From Nematopogon swammerdamellus (taxonomy: Eukaryota > Arthropoda > Insecta > Lepidoptera > Adelidae), in the NCBI GenBank assembly GCA_946902875.1, contig OX336355.1, forward strand, positions 17,083,347 through 17,147,346: a stretch of DNA of 64,000 nt, in the 5' to 3' direction. Shown here piece after piece: positions 20,094-29,279 of this stretch. Within the stretch, counting starts at the first letter, position 1. Each line of letters starts with the position of its first letter. The translations under genes and the position numbers were made by a program. The notes under the pieces are model-generated. The model was given only the letters and a program-made list of their open reading frames with translations. It did no database searches and was not told the DNA's origin.

Positions 20094-21821
20094 ATGGCAT
20101 CGCTCTCTTCGGAGGCCGATGACTGGTACGGCCGCCTGAGCCCGTGCGAGCGAGATGCGATATTTCGTAAGTTCGTGGAAACCGCGGCGGCAGCCGCGCG
20201 CACCGCCGCCTCCCCTCCCTCACCCACCTCACTCACTACCCCCGCCCCGCCGCTAGCGGGCGCGAGCGAGCGCGCAATTATACCGCGCGCTCGCTCTCGC
20301 ACCGCTTCCTCAAGCAGCGAGGAAACCGACGACGATGACGCTCAAATGAGTGACGCATCGAATATTACCGTTACTGGTAATAATAAGACAAAGAGACGTG
20401 CTTCACCGGATGAGTCATCGTCGTCGGATGGCGCGGACGAGGACGGCGAGTTCAAACTAGTTGTCCGAAAGGGCAAAAAGCAGAGGACTGCGCCGCCCCC
20501 ATCCAACCCGGCCCCCCCGCCCCCCACCCGCCCCCGCTCCCGCCCCCCTACTCCGATGGAGACCGCGGATCCGTCTCGCGACAAACGCCCCCCTCCCATT
20601 CACCTTCGGGAGAAGGGGAAGTGGGACACGCTCGTGCGCGAGATGGACCGAGAGTCCATCCGCTATCTCTCGGCGGCTAACGCCAGAGATAGTGTAAAAA
20701 TATGCACCCCCTCCCCCACCGACTATAGGGCACTCGTGCGTCTCCTAGAGCGCATGAAGCTGCCCTACCATACGCACGCTATGGGAGAGGACAGACGCCT
20801 GCGGGCTGTAATCCGCGGCATTCCAAAGGAGATGTCGCTGGATACGGTCAAGGACTCTCTCCTCGAACAGGGCGTGCCGGCTCTCGAAACCCACCGAGTA
20901 CAAGGGAGGGGTAAAGCCCCATTGGACTTGGTGGTTGTTGTGATGCCGCACAACGAGGAGGCGAAGCAAATATTCGCCTTAAAAACAGTGGCGCGCCTCT
21001 CGGGCATCCGAGTGGAGGCGCCACGCAAACGGCACATGATGGGCCAGTGCCATCGGTGCCAATTGTACGGGCACTCTGCTCGGATGTGCCGCGCGGCGCC
21101 GCGCTGCGTCAAGTGCGCAGGCGAGCACAACACCAGCGACTGCGCACACACGCCCGAGCACGGGCCGGCCACCTGTGTTCTCTGCGGGGAAATAGGCCAC
21201 CCGGCAAATTACCGCGGGTGCATTAGGGCACCCAAGCCAACCCCACCTGCTGTTGTCAAACAACAGCAGAAGAAACACAGACGGTCGGCCGCGTCTCAGG
21301 CCAAACAGCGCACGGGTAGCGATACCGCCCCACCGAAAAACGGCTCGGGTACTAGCCCCACCCCCGCCGCGGGGGGGCCGCTCCCGCCCCCACCCGCCCC
21401 CAAGGCGCAAACTAAATCCTACGCGGCCACACTAACGGCGGCGGCAAAGCCGCCCGCCAAGTCGTCGGCCGCCCCCCCCTCTCCTCCTACCCCCGCCTCC
21501 CGGCCCGCCCCCGCCTCCCGGCCCACCCCCGCCTCCCGCCCTACCTCCACCTCTCATTCCGCCCAGGCATCCCGCCCTACCCCCTCCCCCGCCCCCGCCC
21601 CTCGACCGGCGGCGGCCGCCAAGGCGACCGCGCCGCGAAAAAACGATGCTATCCAAGATAGCATGTCGCTTCTGTGCGACTTCTTGGCCAGCGTCGACGT
21701 CGACGAGGTACTCACCCTCGCCGATAAGTGGGCGAAGGCCAAGACGATGAAAGATCGCATAGAAGCGATCTGCGAACACAAAGATATAATCTTAGCTCTC
21801 AAAAACGGTCTCAATGGCTAA
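20094..21821 (+). CDS. LINE ORF1 protein (Gag-like, three zinc knuckles)
   Basis: RNA-binding protein of the Jockey LINE. From the first ATG it is 575 codons; the frame is open a little further upstream without an ATG. The N-terminal half is acidic and Ser-rich, with Pro-rich tracts. Near residues 315-375 lie three cysteine knuckles: CHRCQLYGHSARMC (CX2CX4HX4C), CVKCAGEHNTSDC, and CVLCGEIGHPANYRGC. The C-terminal third is a Pro/Ala tract (APPSPPTPASRPAPASRP), then a helical end. The knuckles bind the element's RNA in the RNP. The stop overlaps the ORF2 start in ATGGCTAA (21814-21821), so ORF2 is probably translated by termination-reinitiation. Confidence 0.9.
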   Translation: MASLSSEADDWYGRLSPCERDAIFRKFVETAAAAARTAASPPSPTSLTTPAPPLAGASERAIIPRARSRTASSSSEETDDDDAQMSDASNITVTGNNKTKRRASPDESSSSDGADEDGEFKLVVRKGKKQRTAPPPSNPAPPPPTRPRSRPPTPMETADPSRDKRPPPIHLREKGKWDTLVREMDRESIRYLSAANARDSVKICTPSPTDYRALVRLLERMKLPYHTHAMGEDRRLRAVIRGIPKEMSLDTVKDSLLEQGVPALETHRVQGRGKAPLDLVVVVMPHNEEAKQIFALKTVARLSGIRVEAPRKRHMMGQCHRCQLYGHSARMCRAAPRCVKCAGEHNTSDCAHTPEHGPATCVLCGEIGHPANYRGCIRAPKPTPPAVVKQQQKKHRRSAASQAKQRTGSDTAPPKNGSGTSPTPAAGGPLPPPPAPKAQTKSYAATLTAAAKPPAKSSAAPPSPPTPASRPAPASRPTPASRPTSTSHSAQASRPTPSPAPAPRPAAAAKATAPRKNDAIQDSMSLLCDFLASVDVDEVLTLADKWAKAKTMKDRIEAICEHKDIILALKNGLNG

Positions 21822-24594
21822 GTTAGGTAGGGTAAAACAACACAACCTGACCGTCGCGTTCTTCAACGCCGACGGTCTGAGACATCAAAAGGAACAAATT
21901 TTAGAATTTGTTAGGACACACACGGTCGACATAGTATGTGTCGGCGAGACTCACCTGAAGCCGGCGTGGCGAGACCCTAAACTCCCTAACTATACTCTCG
22001 TACGCAACGACCGGACGGACCGCCCCAAGGGAGGGACGGCTCTTTACTTCAGGCGAGCATTACACTGCATGCAAATAGACACACCGACACTTACGCACAT
22101 CGAAGCGTCTGTCTGCCGAATCGGCATGGAAGGCCACCAGCCTATCTATATCGCCTCGGTATACTTATCACCATCAAAGGAATTGCTCAGAAGCGACATC
22201 GAAGCGCTTCTTGGTCTAGGGGACGCGGTCATTCTGGCCGGCGATCTCAATAGCAAACATCCTGCATGGAACTCACTTGTGATGAACGCTCGTGGCCGGA
22301 AACTGCTCGACTTGGCAGACAGGCTGAGCTTCGAAATCACCGCACCTGACTCACCTACATTTATACACAAGTCAGGCAACAGCTACCCAGACGTGCTCGA
22401 CATAGCTGTCATGAGGAACGTGGCGCTGCCGATAAGGAGCATCGAGGCAATCGATGAGCTGGACTCGGATCACCGCCCGGTTCTCATGAAGCTAGGTCGA
22501 GCCGGCCCTCAGCCGGGTGCGACCAAGACCATCGTGGACTGGGTCAAACTAACGGAGAGTCTGGCGGAGCAGTTGCCTGACCCGCCACCGCTAGACACCA
22601 CACTACAGATAGACGAAGCTGTAGGTACACTCACAAGCACCATAAAGGCGAGCATCGCAGCGGCCTCCAGAGAGGTGCCGGACGACGGCAACACTCGTCC
22701 GCGCCTCCCGGATGACGTGCGGGACCTCCTCACGAGGAAAAACTCGGCCATGAGGCGCTACTACCGATACCCGCTCGATGACAACCGAGCGCGTTACCGA
22801 GCTCTGCAGAGAGAGGTGAAGGAGACCATCTCAGAGCTCCGTAACAACCGCTGGGAAGCACATCTAGCGGGTATCGAGCCCGGCAGCGACGCCCTCTGGC
22901 GTACGACCAAAGCACTCAAGGCCGAGCCCTTGCTCTCGATGCCGCCTCTGCAGAGGCAACCACCACACACTACACCCGCATTCGATGATGAGGAGAAAGC
23001 CGAGGTGATCGCGGACAGCTTAGAGCGACAATGTTCGGTAAGCCGCCAGCGAGCGGATGCCGAACACGTCGCCATGGTTGAGGAAGAGGTAGCTCGTAGA
23101 GTAACCCAGCCACCCGTCACGACCATTGCACCCGTCACAGAAGATGAGCTGCGCCCTCTGGTGCGGGCTCTGAAAGTCAAGAAGGCGGCCGGCGCCGATG
23201 GCATCGGCAACAAAGTCCTGAAGTGCCTTCCGGAAAATATTATGACAATAATATTAATTATTTTCAATGCTTCACTCGCTCAATGCCACTTTCCGAAGGC
23301 ATGGAAGGCAGCCGAAGTCATCAGCCTGGCCAAGCCGGGCAAAGACAAGTCCAAACCAGAGAGCTACAGGCCCATCAGTCTACTCAGCACACTGGGGAAG
23401 CTCTACGAGCGAATCATCCACAACCGACTGTCCGGATTCGTGGAATCTAACAAGATTCTACGAAACGAGCAGTTCGGCTTTCGCCCGAAACATTCGTGTA
23501 CCCACCAACTCCACAGGATAGTAGAGCACGTGCTGGACGGATTCGCGCGGCGGAGACTCCAGCACACGGGCGCGCTCTTCTTCGACGTCGCGAAGGCCTT
23601 CGACAAGGTCTGGCACAACGGCCTCATATACAAGCTGTATGAGATCGGTGTGCCAGATAGCCTCGTACTCACAATACGAGACTTTCTCACGGGAAGGACC
23701 CTTAGCGCACGCGTAGAAGGAGCGCGCTCCACCCACCGACCGATAACGGCAGGGGTACCGCAGGGGTCGGTGTTATCACCGCTCCTGTTTGTACTCTTCG
23801 CCAACGACATGCCTTCCCATCCACAGGTCCAGCTGGCGCTGTTCGCCGACGACACCGCTCTCTATTACAGATGCAGACCGATCCAGCGTATCGTAAAGCT
23901 GCTGCAGCAGGCCGCCTCCGCTCTCGAACACTGGTTCAGAAAGTGGAGGGTCGAGGTCAACCCCGACAAGAGTCAGGCCATCATCTTTAGCCGGACTAAT
24001 AAGCCGATTTTACCTCCCAAACAGGTGCAGATCTTCGGCGGTGCCATACCCTGGGTCGCCGAGGTGAAGTACCTGGGCGTCACGCTGGACAGAAGGCTCA
24101 CGTTTGCGACTCACATCAAAAACGTGACCGCTAGAGCCGCAAGTATTTGTGGCCGCCTGTACCCCATGTTGAACAGGAAAAGTAAATTGTCACTTAGAAA
24201 TAAGCTGACAATTTACAAAACCTGCATCAGACCTGTCATGACCTACGCCTCACCGGCGTGGGCGCATGCGGCCAAAGGACTCATCAACAAGGTGAGGGTC
24301 AGGCAACACAAATTCTTGCGCATCGCCACAGGTGCGCCCTGGTACCATAGAAACGCCAACCTGCACAGAGACCTAGGGATAGCACCGCTGGAGGAGTATC
24401 TCCAGAAGCTGTCCACGGGCTTCTTCAAGGGGGCGTACCGACACGACAACCCGCTGATCGCTAGCGCTTGCGACTACCGACTGCGGGATCCATCGACCAG
24501 GCGCCCCCTGTCGATACTAACACATCCGTTCAACTTCGCAGGTCCAGAGCCTCCACGCCGCGCAGCCGCCGACGTCCAGGAAGCAACCCAGTGA
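21814..24594 (+). CDS. LINE ORF2: APE endonuclease and reverse transcriptase
   Basis: 926 codons, uninterrupted. Residues ~10-230 are an APE-type endonuclease that nicks target DNA (NADGL; CVGETHLKP; GDLNSKHPAWNS; ELDSDHRPVLMKLG). Residues ~450-740 are the reverse transcriptase: AGADGIGNKVLK, ESYRPISLLSTLGKLYERI, FGFRPKHSC, FDVAKAFDKVWH, GVPQGSVLSPLLFVLFANDM, the catalytic LFADDTALY, NPDKSQAIIFS and KYLGVTLDRRL. Motif wording (GVPQGSVLSP, FANDMP) and the two-ORF layout fit the Jockey clade. The protein makes the new copy by target-primed reverse transcription. All catalytic residues I looked for are present. Confidence 0.93.
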   Translation: MAKLGRVKQHNLTVAFFNADGLRHQKEQILEFVRTHTVDIVCVGETHLKPAWRDPKLPNYTLVRNDRTDRPKGGTALYFRRALHCMQIDTPTLTHIEASVCRIGMEGHQPIYIASVYLSPSKELLRSDIEALLGLGDAVILAGDLNSKHPAWNSLVMNARGRKLLDLADRLSFEITAPDSPTFIHKSGNSYPDVLDIAVMRNVALPIRSIEAIDELDSDHRPVLMKLGRAGPQPGATKTIVDWVKLTESLAEQLPDPPPLDTTLQIDEAVGTLTSTIKASIAAASREVPDDGNTRPRLPDDVRDLLTRKNSAMRRYYRYPLDDNRARYRALQREVKETISELRNNRWEAHLAGIEPGSDALWRTTKALKAEPLLSMPPLQRQPPHTTPAFDDEEKAEVIADSLERQCSVSRQRADAEHVAMVEEEVARRVTQPPVTTIAPVTEDELRPLVRALKVKKAAGADGIGNKVLKCLPENIMTIILIIFNASLAQCHFPKAWKAAEVISLAKPGKDKSKPESYRPISLLSTLGKLYERIIHNRLSGFVESNKILRNEQFGFRPKHSCTHQLHRIVEHVLDGFARRRLQHTGALFFDVAKAFDKVWHNGLIYKLYEIGVPDSLVLTIRDFLTGRTLSARVEGARSTHRPITAGVPQGSVLSPLLFVLFANDMPSHPQVQLALFADDTALYYRCRPIQRIVKLLQQAASALEHWFRKWRVEVNPDKSQAIIFSRTNKPILPPKQVQIFGGAIPWVAEVKYLGVTLDRRLTFATHIKNVTARAASICGRLYPMLNRKSKLSLRNKLTIYKTCIRPVMTYASPAWAHAAKGLINKVRVRQHKFLRIATGAPWYHRNANLHRDLGIAPLEEYLQKLSTGFFKGAYRHDNPLIASACDYRLRDPSTRRPLSILTHPFNFAGPEPPRRAAADVQEATQ

Positions 24595-25005
24595 AGTTTC
24601 TTGCCAGTTCTTCTTCACTGTGATAATCGAACTGGCGGACATGTTTTTCTTCCAGCAAGCGTCGAGCAAGCAGGCGGTTCGACCTACATTCGCGACTCAT
24701 TCGCTTTTCTCCACACCACAGGCAGCTGCAGCAGTCGAGAGACTGCAGAACGTGCCAGCAGCAGTAGCGGCTTCGATGCCGCTCACCCCTAGCCAGCAGT
24801 CGGTCACTGCGACCGCCCTAACTTAGGGCGGACGAAGTGACCGCTACTAAATCGCCAGCCGGCCGGCCACGGCGACTGCCCTATTTTATATAGGGCGGAC
24901 AAAGTGACGGCAGGCCTCGCGCGGTCTACCGCGCAAAAAAGACCGGTAGCGGTGTGATAGTCTTACGACTAATACCTTTTTTACAGATGCAGATTCCAGA
25001 TTCCA
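24595..25005 (+). other. LINE 3' UTR with conserved and tandem stem-loops
   Basis: A stem GCCAGTTC/GAACTGGC spans 24603-24636, just after the ORF2 stop. Two successive, similar stem-loops follow, ccgccct...agggcgg at about 24813-24832 and tgccct...agggcg at about 24876-24897. Each is trailed by gac(g/a)aagtgac, which hints at an ancient duplication. Such 3' structures are where LINE reverse transcriptases often dock. Confidence 0.6.
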
Positions 25006-25018
25006 GTGGCCAGTCAGT

Positions 25019-25704
25019 TCTTCTGCCACACTCGCCTCGTGCGCTACGTTCACTCCGGAGTCGAACTAGCCTCTCGTCAGCCACTGGATTCGTCGGAGAC
25101 CTTCGTTCCTTCAGTCGCGCTTTCCACCTTGGGTGGCTAGTGCTTCGGTTGGGGCGGGGCTGCGGCGAAGCTGACTTGAGGTGAGCCGATCTGTGTCGCC
25201 GTGTTAGCCTGCTGCAGACCTGATCCTCGGGATCCTCATCGGGTGACCTCCCACCATGGCGTGGTTGTAGGGCCCCGGTAGAGTTCGGTCTCACAGGCGC
25301 ATAGCTGCCAGTCGGCTCGCGCAGCGTAAGCGAGTCACGCACACGCCGTACGTGCATTTATAGATTTCGCAAGTTGTGACCTCTCTGCCGCCGCCGTAAC
25401 GTGCTCTGACCGGCACAGTCGCGGAGTACACCGTCCGGCGCCATTGTACCGTAGACGCGTGTTTTCTTATTCCCGCGTCGCCCGCGCATCCGCGCCCGTC
25501 TATTCCCGCTCTCCTCCGCGGAGCGGACGACACGACTCACGTCGGGTCGCGCGGGTCGCAGAGGTACATATCCCTCGACAGGGGAGGTCGCGATCGTATT
25601 GGTAGCGGTCGCGATCGTTCCTAAGGACGGTGGGTCATCGCCCAGGAAGCCCGCTCTGAGGGTGCCGCGCACCGCAACTCAGCTCGGCGGGCGGCTCGGC
25701 TTCA
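25019..25704 (+). repeat. left LTR, 3' segment
   Basis: 686 bp aligned without gaps to 31446-32131 (offset 6427), ending ggcttCA. Together with 17942-19543 it makes the 2288-bp left LTR. Confidence 0.93.
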
Positions 25705-25708
25705 AAAC

Positions 25709-25730
25709 TGGTCCTTCGAGCCGGATTTGA
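25709..25730 (+). other. primer-binding site (tRNA-Tyr)
   Basis: TGGTCCTTCGAGCCGGA and the five bases after it are the complement of the 3' end of animal tRNA-Tyr including CCA, as I recall that tRNA. It begins four bases past the LTR end. This primes minus-strand DNA synthesis. Confidence 0.85.
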
Positions 25731-25748
25731 CGCACCACGGCAAGCACG

Positions 25749-28343
25749 ATGTCACAGCAAGTACAACATAGTCCGGTGAAAACTCGGAGCCGTACGCGAA
25801 AAGAAGAACTCACCGTAGAGAGAAGCGCGGCGAGCGCAGAGTCCGATTTACGACCGGACGCGTCCGCCGACGCACAGGCGCCCGTCCGCGCCGCTGCCAC
25901 AGACGCCGCAGCTGCAACGACGAGCGAGGCGCACCCCGCCCGACCGCTACTCGCCGACACCACGCCAGTAGCAGACTCGGGTTTCGCCGGGGCCACGCCA
26001 GGTACGCGAATTAGTACCACACTCTACGGAACGCCGCCGCCGCCCAGCAACGTAACGCATCACACGGAACGTCGCAGCGACGACGGCGCGTCGCGCTTCT
26101 CGACCGCATCAAGGCGGTCGGCGTATCTGCGTGAGCGCACGACGCTACGCGCGATGCAAGAAACGCACGCTATAGAGGAGGAGATCGAACGACAACGCCG
26201 TCGTCTAGAACTCGTCCGACAGAGGGAGAGGGTTGAGCTGGCCCGTATCGCCGCGGAGGAAGAGGAGGATTTAAGAAGAATCCACTTCGAGACTACCTCG
26301 CAGCTAGATATAGAAGGAAGCCGACAGGAAAGTATTCGTAGCTGGCTCGAGGACACAGCCGCCGCGCGCCGGCCTGCCGCCGCCGCCGCCGCCGCGCCGT
26401 CCGAACCGCTCGCCCGCTCGGACACCGCCGCCGCGCGCCGGCCTGCCGTCGCCGCCGCCGCCGCGCCGTCCGAACAGCACGCCCGCTCCGACCCCGCCCC
26501 GCCGACGCTGCCACTGCCGCGCACGCCGAGGGGGGCCCAGTCGTCTCGACAAGATAGAGACGAAATGGCTTCGTCGCGTCCCGACGCCTCGCCGCACCGC
26601 CGATCCATGACACCGGGCCGGCAGTCGCGGAACGAAGCAATGGCAGAGCACACACGAATCATCGTGGATGCGATGTCCCAGTTGCACATCCGACGAGAGG
26701 AGAAATTAGATTACCGAAATGTATGTCGGAATCTACCAACATTCACCGGAACGATGAATGAATGGATGCCTTTCAAACGAGCGTATGATGACTCGAAGAA
26801 ACAGGGCCGGTTCTCTAAGGAGGAGAACCTGGCGCGCCTGCGTCTTGCTTTGAAAGGTAAAGCGCTAGAGACAGCGAAGTCTCTTCTCGTAATGTCCGAG
26901 GACCCGGACGAGATAGTGGATGCGTTAGAAGAACGGTTCGCCCATCCCGTCCTAATTGTTAAAGAAGTGGAGAGGGAGGTGGAGGAGTTGCCGAAGCTGC
27001 CGCTGGACTACGCCGAGCAGCTACCCGACTTCGTCGCGAAGGCCCGCAGCTCCATCACGCTGTTGGAGAAGCTGCGGGAGCACCACCACCATCTACGCTG
27101 CGATGTGCATCTGCTAATATTGGAAAGAATGCCCATCACACTTCGCTCACAATGGACCACGTGGGCGAATATCAACGATGATGGGTCAGAGTCGAAAAAC
27201 ATGGCTCTGCTGCGTTTCCTTCGCTCGGAGGTGAAAAATGTGCGGAATTATTCTTTGCCTCCGAAGGCCGACCCGAAACCAAAGGAACAAAAACAACAGA
27301 TATTTGCGGTACAAGAAAAGACCGGGAATAAATATCAAACTCAAAAATCGACATGCACTACGGCACAAACAGGCCGCGCCACTCCGAGCGAAGGAAATAA
27401 GTGTCCACTGTGCGCGGACCGACATCCCGTTGCACAGTGTGCACTAATGAAACGCATGTCGGTAGACGAGCGATGGAACTGGGCGAAGAAAGAAGGCGCC
27501 TGCTTCTCGTGCTTAAGAAAGCACTTTATTACAGAATGTAAAAATAAAACGAAGTGTGACGTAAATAAATGCACACGATATCACAATCGTTTACTGCACT
27601 ACGACAACACAGCTGCAGGAAAGGTGCCATCTACGCCTGTCTCAGTCGGATGTCTCACGCACGGCTATCCGACAGCGGCACCGGGTCACGGTGCCATGCC
27701 AGAGCCGCGGCGCCCCTCTTCGCGGACACGACGAACGAATCGACGTCGAGGCCGCGGCCGCAAGAAACGACAAGGCCGCCGACAGCAAATAGACCGGGCG
27801 GATCAGATTCCAATTGGAATCCAACAAGGAGAATCGTTCCGCTCGGAGACGTCGCAGAAACTCGCGCCCGACTTCAAGATCGACGACATCGTTGTCATCG
27901 GTGACCCCGCCTCGCCTCGTGACGTATGGCCGCGTGGGCGAGTCGTACGCACGCACCCCGCTGACGACGGATGCGTGCGTGTGGTCGTCGAAATCAAGAC
28001 GTCGGCCCGTGTCTACAAGCGGGCGGCACGGAACGTAACCGCGCTGCCCGCCGACGAAGCAGCTTACGCCAACAGCTGCCCGCGGCCGACGGCGCGTGCA
28101 ATGCATGAGAGGGGTACTCGCACCGCGCCTCGAGCCGCCACAACGACAGAGACGCGCGTCGCCGCCGCCCACACTGGCGCGGCGCGCTCGCCCGACGCAG
28201 CTTCAGCCAACAGCCCCGCGTCGAGCGTCACGGCCGAGAGCACGGTGCATGTCGCACGCACCGCAGCTCGGGCCGCTACAGCAACAGAGCTCGCGCCGAC
28301 ACAGCCGCGGCGCGCTCGCTCGCCGCCGCCGCGTCCGCTATGA
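25749..28343 (+). CDS. BEL/Pao Gag fused to a DUF5641-like tail (deleted polyprotein)
   Basis: 864 codons from ATG. Residues ~120-170 are a charged coiled-coil-like stretch, followed by Ala-rich repeats. Residues ~318-470 match the Gag domain DUF1759 (NLPTFTGTMNEWMPFKRAY; ALKGKALETAKSLL). Residues ~550-615 hold Pao-type cysteine/histidine clusters (CPLCADRHPVAQC; CFSCLRKHFITEC; CTRYHNRLLH). An Arg-rich segment leads to residues ~705-765, a DUF5641-like domain (FKIDDIVVIGD; WPRGRVVRTHP; YKRAARNV) normally found at the end of the polyprotein after integrase. Protease, RT, RNase H and integrase are absent. The join is in frame. An Ala/Thr/Arg-rich tail ends at a TGA. Confidence 0.88.
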   Translation: MSQQVQHSPVKTRSRTRKEELTVERSAASAESDLRPDASADAQAPVRAAATDAAAATTSEAHPARPLLADTTPVADSGFAGATPGTRISTTLYGTPPPPSNVTHHTERRSDDGASRFSTASRRSAYLRERTTLRAMQETHAIEEEIERQRRRLELVRQRERVELARIAAEEEEDLRRIHFETTSQLDIEGSRQESIRSWLEDTAAARRPAAAAAAAPSEPLARSDTAAARRPAVAAAAAPSEQHARSDPAPPTLPLPRTPRGAQSSRQDRDEMASSRPDASPHRRSMTPGRQSRNEAMAEHTRIIVDAMSQLHIRREEKLDYRNVCRNLPTFTGTMNEWMPFKRAYDDSKKQGRFSKEENLARLRLALKGKALETAKSLLVMSEDPDEIVDALEERFAHPVLIVKEVEREVEELPKLPLDYAEQLPDFVAKARSSITLLEKLREHHHHLRCDVHLLILERMPITLRSQWTTWANINDDGSESKNMALLRFLRSEVKNVRNYSLPPKADPKPKEQKQQIFAVQEKTGNKYQTQKSTCTTAQTGRATPSEGNKCPLCADRHPVAQCALMKRMSVDERWNWAKKEGACFSCLRKHFITECKNKTKCDVNKCTRYHNRLLHYDNTAAGKVPSTPVSVGCLTHGYPTAAPGHGAMPEPRRPSSRTRRTNRRRGRGRKKRQGRRQQIDRADQIPIGIQQGESFRSETSQKLAPDFKIDDIVVIGDPASPRDVWPRGRVVRTHPADDGCVRVVVEIKTSARVYKRAARNVTALPADEAAYANSCPRPTARAMHERGTRTAPRAATTTETRVAAAHTGAARSPDAASANSPASSVTAESTVHVARTAARAATATELAPTQPRRARSPPPRPL

Positions 28344-29270
28344 CAGAGCGGGCGCACAACACGGTCAGACGCAGCTTTCGCCAACAGCATCGCGTCGACC
28401 GACTCCTCCGAGAGCGCAGTGCACGTCACATGCACCGCGCCTCGGGAACCTACAGCAACAGAGGCAGCTTACGCCAACAGCTGCCTGCGGCCGACGGCGC
28501 GCGCGGTGCACAACACTCGCACCGCGCCTCGAGCCGCAACATCAACAGAGACGCGCGCAGCCGCCGCGAACACTGGCGCGGCGCGCTCGCCGGCCGCCTC
28601 CGCGCCCGCAACAGTAAAGCGGGCGCACACCCCCGGTGCATGCGCACTCAGCGCTGCACCGCCTGACCCTGCCTCGCCCCGCAACGTATGGCCGCGTGGG
28701 CGAGTCGTGCGCACGCATCCCGGCGACGACGGGCGCGTGCGTGTCGTCGAAGTAAAAACATCGACGGGAATCTACAAACGGGCGGCGCGGAATGTTATCG
28801 TGCTGCCCGTCGACGCAGCAAGTGACACACAGCCGGTCAGGGGGCCGGCTGCACCGAACGAGGGGCTGGCAACACACTCTGCCGCCCCTCCTCCGCCGGC
28901 GACCGATGCAGCTTTGGACAACAGCCTCGCGTCGGCCGCCGTCCCCGAGAGCGCGGTGCACGTCACACGCACCGCGCCTCGGGCAATCGCCGCAACGGAG
29001 ACGCGCGCCGCTGCCGCCAACACTGGCGCGGCGCGCTCGCCAGACGCAGTTACCGCGCCCGCTAACATAGAGCGGGCGCACGCCGCCGGTGCACGCGCAC
29101 CTAGCGCAGCCCGGCTCGCCGCCGTCGCCGCCGCGCCCACCGACATAGGGCGGGCGGACGACGCCGCCGCCGCCGCACCCGCTATCACCGGGCGGGCGCA
29201 CTCCATCGGTGCATGCGCACTGAGCGCTGCGCCGTACGACGCGCCGCCCGCCGCCGCAGCAACCGCGCCC
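28060..29270 (+). repeat. degenerate ~140-bp tandem repeats in the element's 3' coding part
   Basis: Recurrent order: gcggtgcacgtcacacgcac, cgcgcctcg, gagacgcgcgccgc, aacactggcgcggcgcgctc. Units occur near 28100-28200, 28200-28320, 28380-28600 and 28920-29060, often ending with a variable inserted piece. High GC. Confidence 0.7.
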
Positions 29271-29279
29271 GCAGTGTAG
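28344..29279 (+). pseudogene. in-frame continuation with a second DUF5641-like copy
   Basis: Past the TGA at 28341-28343 the same frame stays open for 312 codons. It contains a second DUF5641-like block (PASPRNVWPRGRVVRTHP ... IYKRAARNVIVLPVD, nt ~28665-28815) and further degenerate units of TAPRAA-TETRAAAANTGAARS. So the C-terminal region is tandemly duplicated. No ATG opens this part (the nearest start-like codon is GTG). It is translated only by readthrough, if at all. Confidence 0.7.

Larger units (their letters stand above)
19544..25005 (+). mobile_element. full-length Jockey-clade LINE inserted in the LTR
   Basis: 5462 bp flanked by a 13-bp TSD, GTGGCCAGTCAGT (19531-19543 and 25006-25018). 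Removing it restores the LTR sequence seen at 31433-31445. A 5' UTR of ~550 bp is followed by ORF1, an overlapping ORF2 and a 3' UTR of ~410 bp with two related stem-loops. It does not end in poly(A); the last bases are a short gattcca repeat. Both ORFs are intact, so it may be competent. Confidence 0.93.

Noticed and set aside
26060..26689. 209-codon minus-strand frame opposite Gag, and similar frames opposite 28100-29490
   Set aside because: GC-rich antisense shadows of the Gag/DUF5641 coding strand; Ala/Arg/Gly-rich with no domain.
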